Source: Streptomyces roseirectus
GTDB taxonomy: Bacteria > Actinomycetota > Actinomycetes > Streptomycetales > Streptomycetaceae
Direction: 5' to 3'
Length of the DNA stretch: 64,000 bases
Assembly: GCF_014489635.1 (NCBI RefSeq)
Contig: NZ_CP060828.1
Coordinates: forward strand, 3,510,001-3,574,000
Of this stretch, positions 17,740 to 27,548 are shown one piece after another. The notes under the pieces are model-generated. The model saw only the letters and a list, made by a program, of their open reading frames with translations, ran no database searches and was not told the DNA's origin. A program made the position numbers and the translations under genes. How positions within the stretch are numbered: position 1 is the stretch's first letter; each line of letters begins with the position of its first letter.

Positions 17740-18878
17740 TTCAGGTCCTCCAGCAGGTCCTCGACGTTCTCGATGCCGACGGACAGGCGCACGAGGTCGG
17801 CGGGGACCTCCAGCGCGGACCCGGCAGCGGACGCGTGCGTCATGCGGCCCGGGTGCTCGATCAGGGACTCGACGCCGCCCAGGGACTCGCCCAGGGTGAA
17901 CACCTTCGCGCGGTTGCAGACCTCGACAGCCGCCTCCTCGCCGCCGGTGACCTGGAAGGACACCATGCCGCCGAACGACCGCATCTGCTTGGCGGCGACC
18001 TCGTGCCCCGGGTGGTCGGGCAGGCCGGGGTAGAGGACGTTCGTCACGCGCGCGTGGCGGGTCAGCATGTCGGCGACCTTCGTCGCGTTCTCGCTGTGCC
18101 GGTCCATGCGCACGGACAGCGTCTTCGCGCCGCGCAGCACCAGCCAGGAGTCGAAGGGCCCGGCGACCGCGCCCATCGCGTTCTGGTGGTAGGCCAGTTC
18201 CTCGCCCAGCGCCTCGTCGGCGGTGACCAGGGCGCCGCCGACGACGTCGGAGTGGCCGCCCATGTACTTCGTCAGGGAGTGCACGACGACGTCCGCGCCG
18301 AGCGCCAGCGGCTGCTGGAGGTAGGGCGTGGCGAAGGTGTTGTCGACGACCAGGCGCGCGCCCGCGTCGTGGGCGATCTGGGCGACGGCCGCGATGTCGG
18401 TGATGCCGAGGAGCGGGTTGGAGGGGGTCTCCACCCACACGGCCTTGGTCTTCGGGGTGATCGCGGCGCGCACGGCGGCCGGGTCGCTGGTGTCGGCGAC
18501 CGACCATTCGACGCCCCAGCGGGCGACGACCTTCGCGAACAGCCGGAACGTGCCGCCGTACGCGTCGTTCGGGATGACCACGTGGTCGCCCGGGGCGAGG
18601 AGCGTGCGCAGCAGGCAGTCCTCGGCCGCCAGCCCCGACGCGAACGCGAGTCCCCGGCGGCCGCCCTCCAGCGCCGCCAGGTTCTCCTCCAGGGCGGTCC
18701 TCGTCGGGTTGGCGCTGCGGCTGTACTCGTAGCCGCCCCGCAGGCCGCCGACGCCGTCCTGCTTGTAGGTCGAGACCTGGTAGATCGGCGGTACGACCGC
18801 CCCGGTGAGGGGGTCCGCCGTGTTGCCCGCGTGGATGGCGAGCGTCTCGAAGTGCTGACTGATGTGCCTGTCGCTCAT
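17724..18878 (-). CDS. metB: Cystathionine gamma-synthase
   Basis: 384 residues from ATG 18878 (MSDRHISQHFETLAIHAGNT). Cys/Met-metabolism PLP enzyme joining an activated homoserine ester to cysteine in transsulfuration. The PLP lysine is K204 in HSLTKYMGGHSD; YSRSANPTR and GLAFASGLAA are family hallmarks. Sequence alone cannot exclude gamma-lyase or O-acylhomoserine sulfhydrylase activity. The frame continues open to 20207, but that extension overlies another gene. Divergent from the 372-residue membrane-anchored protein. Confidence 0.9.
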   Translation of the reverse strand: MSDRHISQHFETLAIHAGNTADPLTGAVVPPIYQVSTYKQDGVGGLRGGYEYSRSANPTRTALEENLAALEGGRRGLAFASGLAAEDCLLRTLLAPGDHVVIPNDAYGGTFRLFAKVVARWGVEWSVADTSDPAAVRAAITPKTKAVWVETPSNPLLGITDIAAVAQIAHDAGARLVVDNTFATPYLQQPLALGADVVVHSLTKYMGGHSDVVGGALVTADEALGEELAYHQNAMGAVAGPFDSWLVLRGAKTLSVRMDRHSENATKVADMLTRHARVTNVLYPGLPDHPGHEVAAKQMRSFGGMVSFQVTGGEEAAVEVCNRAKVFTLGESLGGVESLIEHPGRMTHASAAGSALEVPADLVRLSVGIENVEDLLEDLKQALA

Positions 18879-19001
18879 GGGTTCCGAGGGTAGTGCGCCG
18901 GGGGCGGTGGTGCGGCACGGGTTTCCACAGGCTGGGAAGTTGTCCACAGGCCGGAGGGAGGGGGTTGGCCTTTTGTCGGTGGGTTCTGGTTCGCTTGAGG
19001 C

Positions 19002-20120
19002 ATGGAGATTCTGTTCGTCCTGATCGGGGCGCTGCTGCTGAGCTTCGTTCTGCTGCCGTATCTGCGGCGCAGGCGGGGCGGGATCGAGCTGGTCCAGCCG
19101 GGGCACCCGGACGCGGCGGACCCCGCGGACTACGGCTTCGTCCGCGAGGAGGAGCTGGACGTCCGGATGCCGGGCCCCGACCGGGACCTGGTGGACGTGC
19201 TGGACGTGGTCCAGCGCTCGCAGGAGTACCGCGCGGCACAGCAGTTGCTGGCGGGCACCGAGAAGGACGGCGAGGTCCGCTGGCAGCGGGTGCAGGCGTT
19301 CGCGGGGGCGGCGGCGCTGGAGCTCCAGCAGCGGCCGGGCGGGGTGAGCGACAACCCCGGCGGGCAGTGGCTGCGCGTGTGGCGGGCCGAGCAGCCGAAG
19401 GACGCGGGGGGCGCGGCGGTGCACGCCGAGTTCCTGGTGCAGCAGGCGTGGCGGACGTCCGCGCCGGGGACCGACGACTTCCGGATCATCATGGAGGAGG
19501 CGAAGGAGGCGTGCGGGCAGGCGGCGCTGCTCTCCCCCGGTGACCCGGTCCCCTACCTCGTCGAGCTGTCCATCGCGCGCGGGCTGAACTATTCGCGCGA
19601 GGAGTTCGAGCAGCTGTGGCTGAAGATCCTCGACCGCGCCCCGAACCACATGGGCGCGCATCTGGCGGCCCTGCACTACTGGTGCGAGAAGTGGCACGGC
19701 TCGCGTGAACTCGCCCAGTCCTTCGCGGAGGCCGCCGCCGCCCGCGCGCCCCAGGGTTCGCTGCTCTCGGCGATGCCCCTGTTCGCGGTCTTCGAGCACC
19801 TGCCCGAGGTCAACCTGGTGCGCGGCTTCTACCAGAGCGAGGTCGTCTCCAAGGCGATCCACGGCGCCCTGCACGCCGTGCACTCCGCGCGCCGCGACGA
19901 CCCGATGCTCGCCCACGTCCGCCACCTCCTCGTCTTCTTCCTCGTCCGCAGCGAGCGCTGGGCCGAGGCGATGAACCAGCTCGTCCACGTCGACGGCCAC
20001 GTGGGCGCCCTCCCCTGGACCCTCTCCGAGGACCCGGCCGGAGAGTTCGCGGTGTACCGGGCGCTGGCGGTCGCGGGGTACGAGGCGAACGGGGGGAGTC
20101 CGGCGACGTTGCAGGCGTGA
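19002..20120 (+). CDS. Membrane-anchored helical-repeat protein, DUF4034-like (copy 1)
   Basis: 372 residues. An N-terminal membrane anchor (MEILFVLIGALLLSFVLLPYL) followed by RRRRGG gives a cytoplasmic body. The body is alpha-helical, TPR-like, with the diagnostic stretch NHMGAHLAALHYWCEKWHGS and ARAPQGSLLSAMPLFAVFEH. A second copy with the same blocks lies at 22094-23194, with an M48 peptidase between them. The resemblance to DUF4034 is from memory and should be confirmed. No catalytic residues seen. Confidence 0.75.
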   Translation: MEILFVLIGALLLSFVLLPYLRRRRGGIELVQPGHPDAADPADYGFVREEELDVRMPGPDRDLVDVLDVVQRSQEYRAAQQLLAGTEKDGEVRWQRVQAFAGAAALELQQRPGGVSDNPGGQWLRVWRAEQPKDAGGAAVHAEFLVQQAWRTSAPGTDDFRIIMEEAKEACGQAALLSPGDPVPYLVELSIARGLNYSREEFEQLWLKILDRAPNHMGAHLAALHYWCEKWHGSRELAQSFAEAAAARAPQGSLLSAMPLFAVFEHLPEVNLVRGFYQSEVVSKAIHGALHAVHSARRDDPMLAHVRHLLVFFLVRSERWAEAMNQLVHVDGHVGALPWTLSEDPAGEFAVYRALAVAGYEANGGSPATLQA

Positions 20121-20357
20121 GGGTGGGGCGCGGACGGCGCCGGGTACGCGGCCGCTTCTCCTGACGGCCCCTCCGCCGGCCCCTCTGACGCCCCTCGCGC
20201 ACGACACCTTGAAATTGTCAGGAACATTCCACCCTTACCGGACCCCGGGATTGCCCATCTGACCTGCGCCGATGGATAATCCGCTGCCCCCCACTTCCAC
20301 TGGACGGCCCGACCAGGCCGCCCGGTCTGTTGACGATCTCGTGGGGGGATCCGCCCG

Positions 20358-21965
20358 ATGGGCCCAACTTCGCGCGCGCTGCGCGCCCTGATCCTGCTGG
20401 CCGGTTTCTATCTGCTCGGTGTGGTACTGCTGGCCGCACTCGCGGGCGTGGACGCGGCGGCGTTCGCGTGGCTGCCCGTCTCGGTCTCCGGGAAGCTCGC
20501 GATCGTGTCGTTGCTGCTGGCGATCCCCGTCGTGCGCGGCATGTTCATGATCCGCAGGCCGAAGGAGGACCCGCCGTCCGGGCTGCGGGTCGGCGAGGCG
20601 GACGAGCCCCGCCTGTGGGCGCTGGTCCGGGAGTTGGCGCAGGCGTCCGGCACGCGCGCGCCGGACGAGATCGTGCTGACGGCCGACGTCAACGCCGCGG
20701 TCGGCGAGCACCCGCGTCTGCTCGGCCTGCTGCCGGGCCCGCGCCGCCTCCTGCTCGGCGTCCCTCTGCTCACCGGGCTCAGCGAGGCCCAGCTCAGGGC
20801 CGTCCTCGCGCACGAGTACGGGCACTTCACCGGCGGCGACACCCGGCTGTCCGCGCTGGTCGTGCGGGGGCGCACGCAGATCGGGCGCACGATCGAGCAG
20901 TTCCACACCAAGGCCGACGCCAAGCGCGACAAGGAGCGCGCCCGGCAGGAGGAGGCCGACGCCAAGCGGCTCGCGAAGGGCAAGAAGGCGCGCGGCACCG
21001 ACGTCTCCGGCACGGGCGCGACGTACCGGGCGATGGCCCGCGTCTACACCTGGTACGGCAACCTCTACCTGCGCGCTTCCCTCTCCACCGCCCGTGACCA
21101 GGAGTTCGCCGCCGACCTCGCGGCCGCCCGGATCGCGGGGCGCGACGCGGCGGCCTCCGCGCTGCGCGAGATCCCGGCGCTGGACTCGGCCCACGGCTTC
21201 TACCTGGACGCGTACGCCACTCTCGGCGTCCCCGCCGGACTGCTGCCGCCGCGCGGCGAGTTCTTCGGCGGCTTCGGCCGGCTGCTCAGCGCGCGTGAAC
21301 TCCAACTTGCCGAGGCCCGCGCGGAGTTGCGCACAGAACCGGCCTCGCCGTACGACTCCCACCCGCCGATCGCCGAACGAGTCCGGCGCATCGAGGCCCT
21401 GCCTGCGGACGGCCGCACCGACGAGGCGAAGGGCGCCGCGATCGACGTCCTCACCGACCCGGCACGGACCCTCGCCGCGCTGGAGGACGCCACGCTCTCC
21501 GACGAGGCCGGCGCGCTGCGCCGTGCGGACGGCTGGCAGGAACTGCTCGACGCGGCCATGGCCGAACGCCTCACCGGCCTCGACACCCCACTGCACCGCG
21601 CCCTCGCCATGCACACGAAGGCCAGGCCGACGCTGGGTCGCCTGCTCACCGTCATCGACGACGGCCAGGTCTGGCGCATGGCCCGGCGCCTGCCGCTGTC
21701 CGACGAGGCGGTCGCGGCGAAGGGGCGCGCGTTCCGCGAGTTCGCCCGGCCGCCGCTGCACAGTCTGCTGACCACGATGGTCCTCGCCGAGCTGAGCGCG
21801 CAGTCCCTGCTGACCTGGGAGTTCTCCTGGGCGGAGGCGGCCGTGGTACGGCTGCCGGGGGACTCGGGCGGAGCGCTCGACGCGGCCGTCGAGGCGGCGC
21901 TCGCGGACCATCCGGACACGGGGCCGCTGCGGGCGCTGCTGCCGCCGACGGTGGCGACCGTGTGA
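20358..21965 (+). CDS. M48-family membrane metallopeptidase
   Basis: 535 residues. Two N-terminal membrane helices ([19 protein letters not shown] and [13 protein letters not shown]), then a cytosolic metalloprotease domain with zinc motif HEYGH (152-156) and the third ligand in [15 protein letters not shown]. This is the Ste24/HtpX-like layout. A Lys-rich segment (about 180-215) interrupts the catalytic domain, and a long helical C-terminus without clear family follows. Probably degrades membrane or misfolded proteins. Bracketed by two paralogous anchored proteins, which may be partners. Confidence 0.85.
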   Translation: MGPTSRALRALILLAGFYLLGVVLLAALAGVDAAAFAWLPVSVSGKLAIVSLLLAIPVVRGMFMIRRPKEDPPSGLRVGEADEPRLWALVRELAQASGTRAPDEIVLTADVNAAVGEHPRLLGLLPGPRRLLLGVPLLTGLSEAQLRAVLAHEYGHFTGGDTRLSALVVRGRTQIGRTIEQFHTKADAKRDKERARQEEADAKRLAKGKKARGTDVSGTGATYRAMARVYTWYGNLYLRASLSTARDQEFAADLAAARIAGRDAAASALREIPALDSAHGFYLDAYATLGVPAGLLPPRGEFFGGFGRLLSARELQLAEARAELRTEPASPYDSHPPIAERVRRIEALPADGRTDEAKGAAIDVLTDPARTLAALEDATLSDEAGALRRADGWQELLDAAMAERLTGLDTPLHRALAMHTKARPTLGRLLTVIDDGQVWRMARRLPLSDEAVAAKGRAFREFARPPLHSLLTTMVLAELSAQSLLTWEFSWAEAAVVRLPGDSGGALDAAVEAALADHPDTGPLRALLPPTVATV

Positions 21966-21975
21966 GGGATACCCG

Positions 21976-22002
21976 CGGTGTACGGGACGCCCCGTAGTAC
22001 CG
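21976..22002 (+). terminator. Imperfect hairpin after the M48 peptidase gene
   Basis: cggtgtacggg / cccgtagtaccg can pair with one bulge around a short loop, 11 bp after the peptidase stop. It shares the tacggg core of the dispersed micro-repeat in this window. Terminator role is plausible but weak. Confidence 0.4.
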
Positions 22003-22093
22003 GAGAGCCACCCCGCCAGAACCCGCCCGGGAGCTGCGGGAACCCCCGTACCCCTCAAGTCTTCACTGCTCACCCCCTGCAGAAAGCGACCCC

Positions 22094-23194
22094 ATGACCG
22101 TCCTTCTCTGGATCCTCGGCATCCTCGCCACGCCCGTGCTCCTCGCGGGCCTCTGGCTGACCTGGGTCTTCCTGAAGGAATTCTTCTCGCCGAGCGCGGA
22201 CGACGGCTCCGGCGACCTGGACGCCGCCGACACCGCGTACGTCGGACGGCTGGGCCTGCTGCCCGCCGAGCGGCAGAACACCGAGTACGCCGGTCCGCTC
22301 CCGGCCGACCAGCGGGCCGGCCTCGACGCCGCGCGCCGGGGCGACTGGCAGGGCGTCGCCGAGGTGATGACCGGCATCGGGCGGGACTGGGAACGGCGGT
22401 CGGGGTTCGCGGCGCTGGTCGGGGAGCAGGCCGCCGAGGAGGACGACTGGCTGCTCGCCTGGGAGCGGGAGCGCCCCGGGAACCCGGACGCGGCGGTCGT
22501 CCGGGCCCGTTCGACAGTGATCCTGGCGTGGCACATCCGGGGCGCGAAGAAGGCGAAGTACACGACGGGGGAACAGTTCGCCGGGTTCCACCGGACGCTG
22601 GAGAGCGCACGGGCGGAGATCGCGCGGGCCGCCGAGCTGAACCCCGACGACCCGACGCCGTTCGTCGCGGAGATCTGGGTGGCGCTCGGCCTCGGCTACC
22701 CCAACTTCGAGATGGACAAGCTGTGGGACGAGATCGTCGCGCGCGCCCCGCACCACTACGAGGCGCACTTCTCGGCGTTGCAGTACTGGTGCGCGAAGTG
22801 GCGGGGATCCGAGCGGCTGGCAATGGACTTCGCCGAGCGCGCCGCCGCGTCCGCGCCCCTCGGCAGCCTCCTCACCGCGCTGCCCCTCATCGCGCACTTC
22901 GAGCACGACGAGTCGGACGACGCCGCCGTCGACCAGACCCCCGAGATGGTTGCCCGCGTCAACGCGGGCCTCGCGGACGCGGCCGCCGCCGACCCCGGCC
23001 ACCCCCGTCTCCCCGAGCTCCGCCACCTCCTCGCGTTCTACCTCGCGATGCAGGACCGCGCGGAGGCGGCGCTGGAGCAGTTCCGGCTGGTCGACGGTTA
23101 CGTGGACGCGCTGCCGTGGCGGTACCGGAACGACATGGCGGCGTACTACTGCCGTATCAGGGACCTGGCGGCGACGGCGGCGCGTACCGCTTGA
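22094..23194 (+). CDS. Membrane-anchored helical-repeat protein, DUF4034-like (copy 2)
   Basis: 366 residues. An N-terminal membrane helix ([22 protein letters not shown]), then a TPR-like helical body. Blocks [20 protein letters not shown] and [21 protein letters not shown] align with copy 1 at 19002-20120, so the genes are paralogues flanking the M48 peptidase. The N-terminal 150 residues are quite different, so their inputs may differ. Function unknown. Confidence 0.75.
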   Translation: MTVLLWILGILATPVLLAGLWLTWVFLKEFFSPSADDGSGDLDAADTAYVGRLGLLPAERQNTEYAGPLPADQRAGLDAARRGDWQGVAEVMTGIGRDWERRSGFAALVGEQAAEEDDWLLAWERERPGNPDAAVVRARSTVILAWHIRGAKKAKYTTGEQFAGFHRTLESARAEIARAAELNPDDPTPFVAEIWVALGLGYPNFEMDKLWDEIVARAPHHYEAHFSALQYWCAKWRGSERLAMDFAERAAASAPLGSLLTALPLIAHFEHDESDDAAVDQTPEMVARVNAGLADAAAADPGHPRLPELRHLLAFYLAMQDRAEAALEQFRLVDGYVDALPWRYRNDMAAYYCRIRDLAATAARTA

Positions 23195-23364
23195 GAGGTA
23201 GGGGGCGTACGCCCCGCGCGGCTCCCACTCGGCCCTCATCCGGCCCCCGCCCGGCCCTCGTCCGCCCCGTCCTCCGCCCCCGGAATTCACACGGTCCCCC
23301 GGACGTTCTACGGGACGTCGCCCGCGCCGGCGGCGGATCCGCCCATGACCGACAGGGAGAAGCG

Positions 23365-24030
23365 ATGCTCTTCGGCCGTACGCCCCAACTGCCCACCCCC
23401 GAGCAGGCGCTCCCCGGCCGGTCCGCGCCGGTGTTCCAGGTTCCCGAGCGGCACACCGTGCTGGGCACGGCGCTGCTGGGCCCCTACCCCGAGGGCTATG
23501 AGATCGCCGACTTCGGGATGGGCTGCTTCTGGGGTGCCGAGCGCAAGTTCTGGCAGCTCCCGGCGGGGGTCCACACGACCCTCGTCGGCTACCAGGGCGG
23601 TCACACCGAGCACCCCACGTACGAGGAGGTCTGCTCCGGGATGACCGGCCACACCGAGGTCGTCCGCGTCGTCTTCGACCCCGCGCGCATCTCGTACGGC
23701 ACTCTCCTGCGGACCTTCTGGGAGTCCCACAACCCGACCCAGGGTTTCCGCCAGGGCAACGACGTCGGTACCCAGTACCGGTCGGCCGTCTACACCCACT
23801 CCCCCGCGCAGGCCGCCGAGGCCGAGTCCTCCCGGGTCTCCTACCAGAAGGTCCTCACCGAGGCCGGACACCCCGAGATCACCACCGAGATCCTTCCCGC
23901 CGACTCCCTCCCCTTCTACCCCGCCGAGTCCTACCACCAGCAGTACCTCGACAAGAACCCGGCGGGCTACTGCGGCATCGGCGGCACGGGCGTGTCCTGC
24001 CCGGTGGGAGTGGCGCGGACGGGTGACTGA
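23365..24030 (+). CDS. msrA: Peptide-methionine (S)-S-oxide reductase, copy 1
   Basis: 221 residues from ATG 23365 behind GGGAGA. Repairs methionine-S-sulfoxide in proteins. Catalytic Cys in [33 protein letters not shown] carries the substrate-pocket Tyr and acid; the C-terminal resolving cysteines are in [12 protein letters not shown]. All expected residues are present, so this is likely the working housekeeping copy. The 3' end overlaps the convergent gene by 64 bp. An open extension to 22528 lies over the upstream gene. Confidence 0.93.
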   Translation: MLFGRTPQLPTPEQALPGRSAPVFQVPERHTVLGTALLGPYPEGYEIADFGMGCFWGAERKFWQLPAGVHTTLVGYQGGHTEHPTYEEVCSGMTGHTEVVRVVFDPARISYGTLLRTFWESHNPTQGFRQGNDVGTQYRSAVYTHSPAQAAEAESSRVSYQKVLTEAGHPEITTEILPADSLPFYPAESYHQQYLDKNPAGYCGIGGTGVSCPVGVARTGD

Positions 24031-24770
24031 CCCGAGCGGTCCGGGGCCGGCGTGACGGGCTCGGCGGTGACGGGCACGGGGGTGACAGGCACAGCGAGAT
24101 AGCGGAACTCCCCTCCCGGCCCGCCGAGTTGTGAGTACGGCCGCCAGTCGAGGTCGTACGTGCCGCGCAGCACGCAGGTGTTGCGCTCGTACGTCCCTCC
24201 AGCCCACAGCAACGTGCCGCTGAGCCTGCGCCCTTGGTGGATCCTGAAGTCCCGGTCACGCGTCTCCTCGTGACCGGGCGCGGGCGGGGTCCACAGGGAC
24301 GCGGCATTGGTCACCATGACGGCGAGACCGTCCTGACCCGTCCCCCGGCAGAAGCGCTCCAGCCTCGCCACGTCCCGCACGAAGTGCAGCCGGGCCAGGT
24401 CCGTCGCGGCGTGGTTCTTCAACGCGTACTCCTCGGGCGGTACGCCCACGGTCCCCGTCCAACGCCGCGTGAAGTACTTGAACTCGATCGCGGTACGGGC
24501 CTCGCCGATGCACAGAAGATCCAGGTACCGCGTCCTCCCGGCATCCCGCTGCGGCACCTCCAGCCTGGACTCCACCCCCGGCGCCATCTCCCACAACACC
24601 CGGGCGAAGCCATGCTGCAGATCAGCCTCGGAATGAAAAACGGGCCTCCGCCGCCCGAGCCCCACCATGACGTCATCGAGCAGAACACATCCAGCCACGG
24701 CCCCACCACCGGCCAAGGGTGTCGCAGTCACCGGACCATTGAAGCCCTCACCCACCGACCCCCTCAACAC
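23967..24770 (-). CDS. Hypothetical protein with a PD-(D/E)XK nuclease-like core
   Basis: 267 residues from GTG 24770 (AGGGG upstream); ATG 24669 is a possible later start. HSEADLQ (46-52) and [19 protein letters not shown] carry E48, D84, E96 and K98 in the order and spacing of PD-(D/E)XK phosphodiesterases (E...D-x(11)-ExK). The Pro/Thr-rich tail overlaps the msrA stop. It stands alone, with no methylase or helicase, so a role in restriction is unproven; it could be a repair or effector nuclease. Third-position GC is lower in the first 30 codons than in the body. Confidence 0.55.
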   Translation of the reverse strand: MLRGSVGEGFNGPVTATPLAGGGAVAGCVLLDDVMVGLGRRRPVFHSEADLQHGFARVLWEMAPGVESRLEVPQRDAGRTRYLDLLCIGEARTAIEFKYFTRRWTGTVGVPPEEYALKNHAATDLARLHFVRDVARLERFCRGTGQDGLAVMVTNAASLWTPPAPGHEETRDRDFRIHQGRRLSGTLLWAGGTYERNTCVLRGTYDLDWRPYSQLGGPGGEFRYLAVPVTPVPVTAEPVTPAPDRSGQSPVRATPTGQDTPVPPMPQ

Positions 24771-24809
24771 CCCGCCCCTGCAAGGCCGTTCCCCTCACCG
24801 CCCAGGACC

Positions 24810-25445
24810 GGCACGAGGGAAGCCGCGGCGCGGCAGGAACGCATTGGCACCGCACGGGCGTCGCTGGTCACGGCCTCCGTCCGGTGGGCGGCTGGTGCCG
24901 TCGCGGATGTGGTGATCAGCAACGGCGCGCCGATGCCTGTCGCCGACGTGGAGCTGCTTGAGGTACGTGCGGAGGGAGCCGCGTCGGGTCATGGGTGGCG
25001 GCTCGATCCGAGCGTTCCGCCCGACGACGCGAAGGCGTGTGTCCTGCAGCCGCGCGAATCCCTGCGGTGTCGCGTGGAGTTGCTCGGCCCGTCGGGGGTT
25101 CCCGCGCCTCCAGGGCCGGGCATGGGGCTCGTGGTCACTTTCGGTTTCCGCGACGCGGACGGTCAGTGGTGGCGGGACATCGGCAGGCCCCCGCAGCGTC
25201 GCGAGGGTGGCGTCCCGCCGAGTGGTGTAGAGCCCTCCGGACCGCGCTCGCCGAGCGCCCCGCGATCGCCGGCTCGGCCGAAGCCCGCGCCGCCGCGTGA
25301 GCCGGTCGGCGCAGCGGGGGCCGCCCGGCCCTGGACTGACGGGCGGAACTCGGCCGCGAGCTGCGAAGCCGTGACAGTCGAGCGGCTGCACCACTTGGCG
25401 GGACGCCACCGTCGCGAGCGGTGGCCTGTGCGGGGTGACGGCTGA
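24810..25445 (+). pseudogene. Probable remnant of a larger gene (beta-rich C-terminal domain only)
   Basis: An open frame reads VVISNGAPMPVADVELLEV then FGFRDADGQWWRDIGRPPQR. This resembles the beta-sandwich domain at the C-terminus of various Streptomyces proteins (N-G-pattern early, FRDAxGxxWxR late). No ATG/GTG with a ribosome site precedes it, and upstream sequence in frame looks non-coding. It lies between two msrA copies and next to a Pro-rich tail. Best read as the 3' end of a deleted gene; a short intact gene with an unusual start is the alternative. Confidence 0.45.
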
Positions 25446-25541
25446 AAGGGGGCCTCTCGCGGCCGGTGGTGGTCTGGGCAGGGCGGGGAGTGGTGGGGGA
25501 GGATGGGAAGTTCGGGTTCGGGCGGGACGGGAGGGGGCGTT

Positions 25542-26189
25542 GTGGTGTTCGGGCGGCGGGAGTTGAGGTTGCCGGGGCGGGACGAGGCGCCGGTGGGGCG
25601 GGCTGGGTTGGCTTATGAAGTGCCGGAGCGGCACGCGGTGTTGGGGACGGAGTTGCAGGGGCCGTATCCCGAGGGGTTCGGGGTCGCCGAGTTCGCGTTG
25701 GGGTGTTTCTGGGGGGCCGAAAGGCGGTTCTGGCAGTTGCCCGCGGGCGTGTGGACCACCGTCGTCGGGTTTCAGGGCGGGTTCACGCCGTACCCGGTGG
25801 ACGACGAGATCCGCACGGGCATGACCGGGCACGCGGAGACCGTGCGGGTGGTGTACGACCCGGCCCGGATCACGTACGACGACCTTCTGCGGACCTTCTG
25901 GGAAGGTCACGACCCCACCCAGGGGTTCCGGCAGGGCAACGACGTGGGCACGCACGTCCGTTCGCTGCTGTTCCCCCGAACTCCCGCCGAGACCAAGACC
26001 GCCGAGGCGTCCCGCGACGCCTACCAGAAGTGCCTCACGGAGGCGGGCTACGGCGCGATCACGACGGAGATCGTGCCGGCGGAGGAGTACCCGTTCTACC
26101 CGGCGAGTTCACTGCACCAGCAGTACCTGGCCCACAACCCGGGCGGATACTGCGGGCTGGGCGGCACAGGGGTGCTGTTCCGGGCGTGA
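25542..26189 (+). CDS. MsrA paralogue, copy 2, diverged
   Basis: 215 residues from GTG 25542 (MVFGR, aligning with MLFGR of copy 1; GGGAGGGGG upstream). The nucleophile is kept ([11 protein letters not shown]), as are [16 protein letters not shown] and the first C-terminal Cys (GYCGLGGTG). Lost or changed: the last Cys (GVLFRA instead of GVSC), the GYQGG Tyr (GFQGG) and the PTYEEVCSG segment (PVDDEIRTG). So it may have altered recycling or substrate range. Codon use at the 5' end is G-rich, unlike copy 1. Confidence 0.85.
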   Translation: MVFGRRELRLPGRDEAPVGRAGLAYEVPERHAVLGTELQGPYPEGFGVAEFALGCFWGAERRFWQLPAGVWTTVVGFQGGFTPYPVDDEIRTGMTGHAETVRVVYDPARITYDDLLRTFWEGHDPTQGFRQGNDVGTHVRSLLFPRTPAETKTAEASRDAYQKCLTEAGYGAITTEIVPAEEYPFYPASSLHQQYLAHNPGGYCGLGGTGVLFRA

Positions 26190-26278
26190 GCCCGGCCGCA
26201 GGGCCACCCGCCGAAGATCACCAACTCCCTTTCCCCGCACGGTAATTCAGTTGCCACCGCCCCGCCCCACCCCCGCTA

Positions 26279-27517
26279 ATGCCCTACATGGCTGACATCC
26301 AGGGCACCTACGACGACCTCTTCCTCGCCGTCCCCACCCTCCTCGCCCGCCTCCTCGACGAGGGCGACGCCGGAGGCTCCGTCGCGGTGTTCGTCGACGG
26401 GGAGCCGGTCGTCGACGTGTGGGGCGGCCACGTCGACGGCGCCCGCAGCGCCCCCTGGCAGCGGGACACGATCACGAACGTGTGGTCGGTGACGAAGACG
26501 ATGACGGCGCTGTCGGCACTGCTTCTGATCGAGCGGGGACAACTCGACCCGGACGCTCAAGTCGCCCACTACTGGCCGGAGTTCACCGCCAAGGACGTCC
26601 TCGTCCGGCACACCCTCTCCCACACCGCCGGCCTCCCCGACTGGACCGGCCCGGTCGGCGAGCTGTACGACTGGACGGCCGCGACCGAACGCCTCGCGGG
26701 CCTGACCCCGCAGTGGAAGCCGGGCACGGAGGCGGGCTACCACTCCCTGACGCAGGGCTACTTGGTGGGCGAGGTCGTCCGCCGGATCACCGGCCAGACC
26801 GTCGGCGAGTTCTTCGCGACGGAGATCGCGGGCCCCCTGGACGCCGACTTCCACATCGGACTGGCGCCCGAGCACGACCACCGCGTAGCGGCGAGCGTGC
26901 CACCGCAGGGTGAGACGGAGAACTACGCGGCGAGCGCGCCGGGTGCGGGCAACGCGGAGGCGGACGGCGGTAGTTCGGCGACCGTCGACTCGACCACACC
27001 GTCCGGCGAACCGGCGAACGCCCCGACCCCGACCGGCGCGCCCTCGACCGGCGCGGCCTCGACCGGCACAAACCCTGCCGACACCCCGGCCGATCCAACC
27101 CCTCCGGCCACCCCCGGCACTCCCGCCCCCGCTCCCACCCCCATCCGAGTCCGCGACGGCAACTCCCTCCCCTGGCGCCGTTCCCAGATCCCCGCCGCCG
27201 GCGGCTACGGCAACGCCCGTTCCGTCGCCCTCGCGCAGACCCGCCTCACCGGCCGCGTCCTCGACCTGGCCCGCGAACCCCAATTCGCCGGTGAGGACAG
27301 CCGGTTGGGGATGCCGGTCCAATACGGCCTGGGATACGGCCTGTTCGGCAACACGCTGGGCTGGGGCGGCTGGGGCGGTTCCCTGGTCGTCGTCGACCCC
27401 GACGCCCGGATGGTCGTCGCGTACGTCACGAACCAGATGCGTGAACCGGCGCAGGACAACCGGGGGTTGGAGATCGTGGGGGCGGCATACGAGGGGGTGC
27501 AAGGGCTGACCCCCTGA
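26279..27517 (+). CDS. Beta-lactamase-fold serine hydrolase (class C / esterase EstB type)
   Basis: 412 residues. SVTK gives the SxxK pair S70-K73; YHSLTQGYLVGEVV supplies the Tyr motif (YxS rather than YxN); GGWGGSLVVVDPDARMVVAYV near the end is the third-motif strand. No signal peptide, so probably cytosolic. A Pro/Thr/Ala-rich linker (about 220-290) replaces the compact segment usual here. Family includes esterases and DD-peptidases; substrate unknown. ATG 26279 or 26288; no clear ribosome site. Confidence 0.82.
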   Translation: MPYMADIQGTYDDLFLAVPTLLARLLDEGDAGGSVAVFVDGEPVVDVWGGHVDGARSAPWQRDTITNVWSVTKTMTALSALLLIERGQLDPDAQVAHYWPEFTAKDVLVRHTLSHTAGLPDWTGPVGELYDWTAATERLAGLTPQWKPGTEAGYHSLTQGYLVGEVVRRITGQTVGEFFATEIAGPLDADFHIGLAPEHDHRVAASVPPQGETENYAASAPGAGNAEADGGSSATVDSTTPSGEPANAPTPTGAPSTGAASTGTNPADTPADPTPPATPGTPAPAPTPIRVRDGNSLPWRRSQIPAAGGYGNARSVALAQTRLTGRVLDLAREPQFAGEDSRLGMPVQYGLGYGLFGNTLGWGGWGGSLVVVDPDARMVVAYVTNQMREPAQDNRGLEIVGAAYEGVQGLTP

Positions 27518-27548
27518 GACGGCGGGCGCCCTGAGCTACCGTCCCTCC

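Noticed and set aside
18879..20207. N-terminal 440-residue extension of the metB frame
   Set aside because: It lies over the 372-residue anchored-protein gene on the other strand, is low-complexity, and MetB homology begins at the internal ATG 18878.
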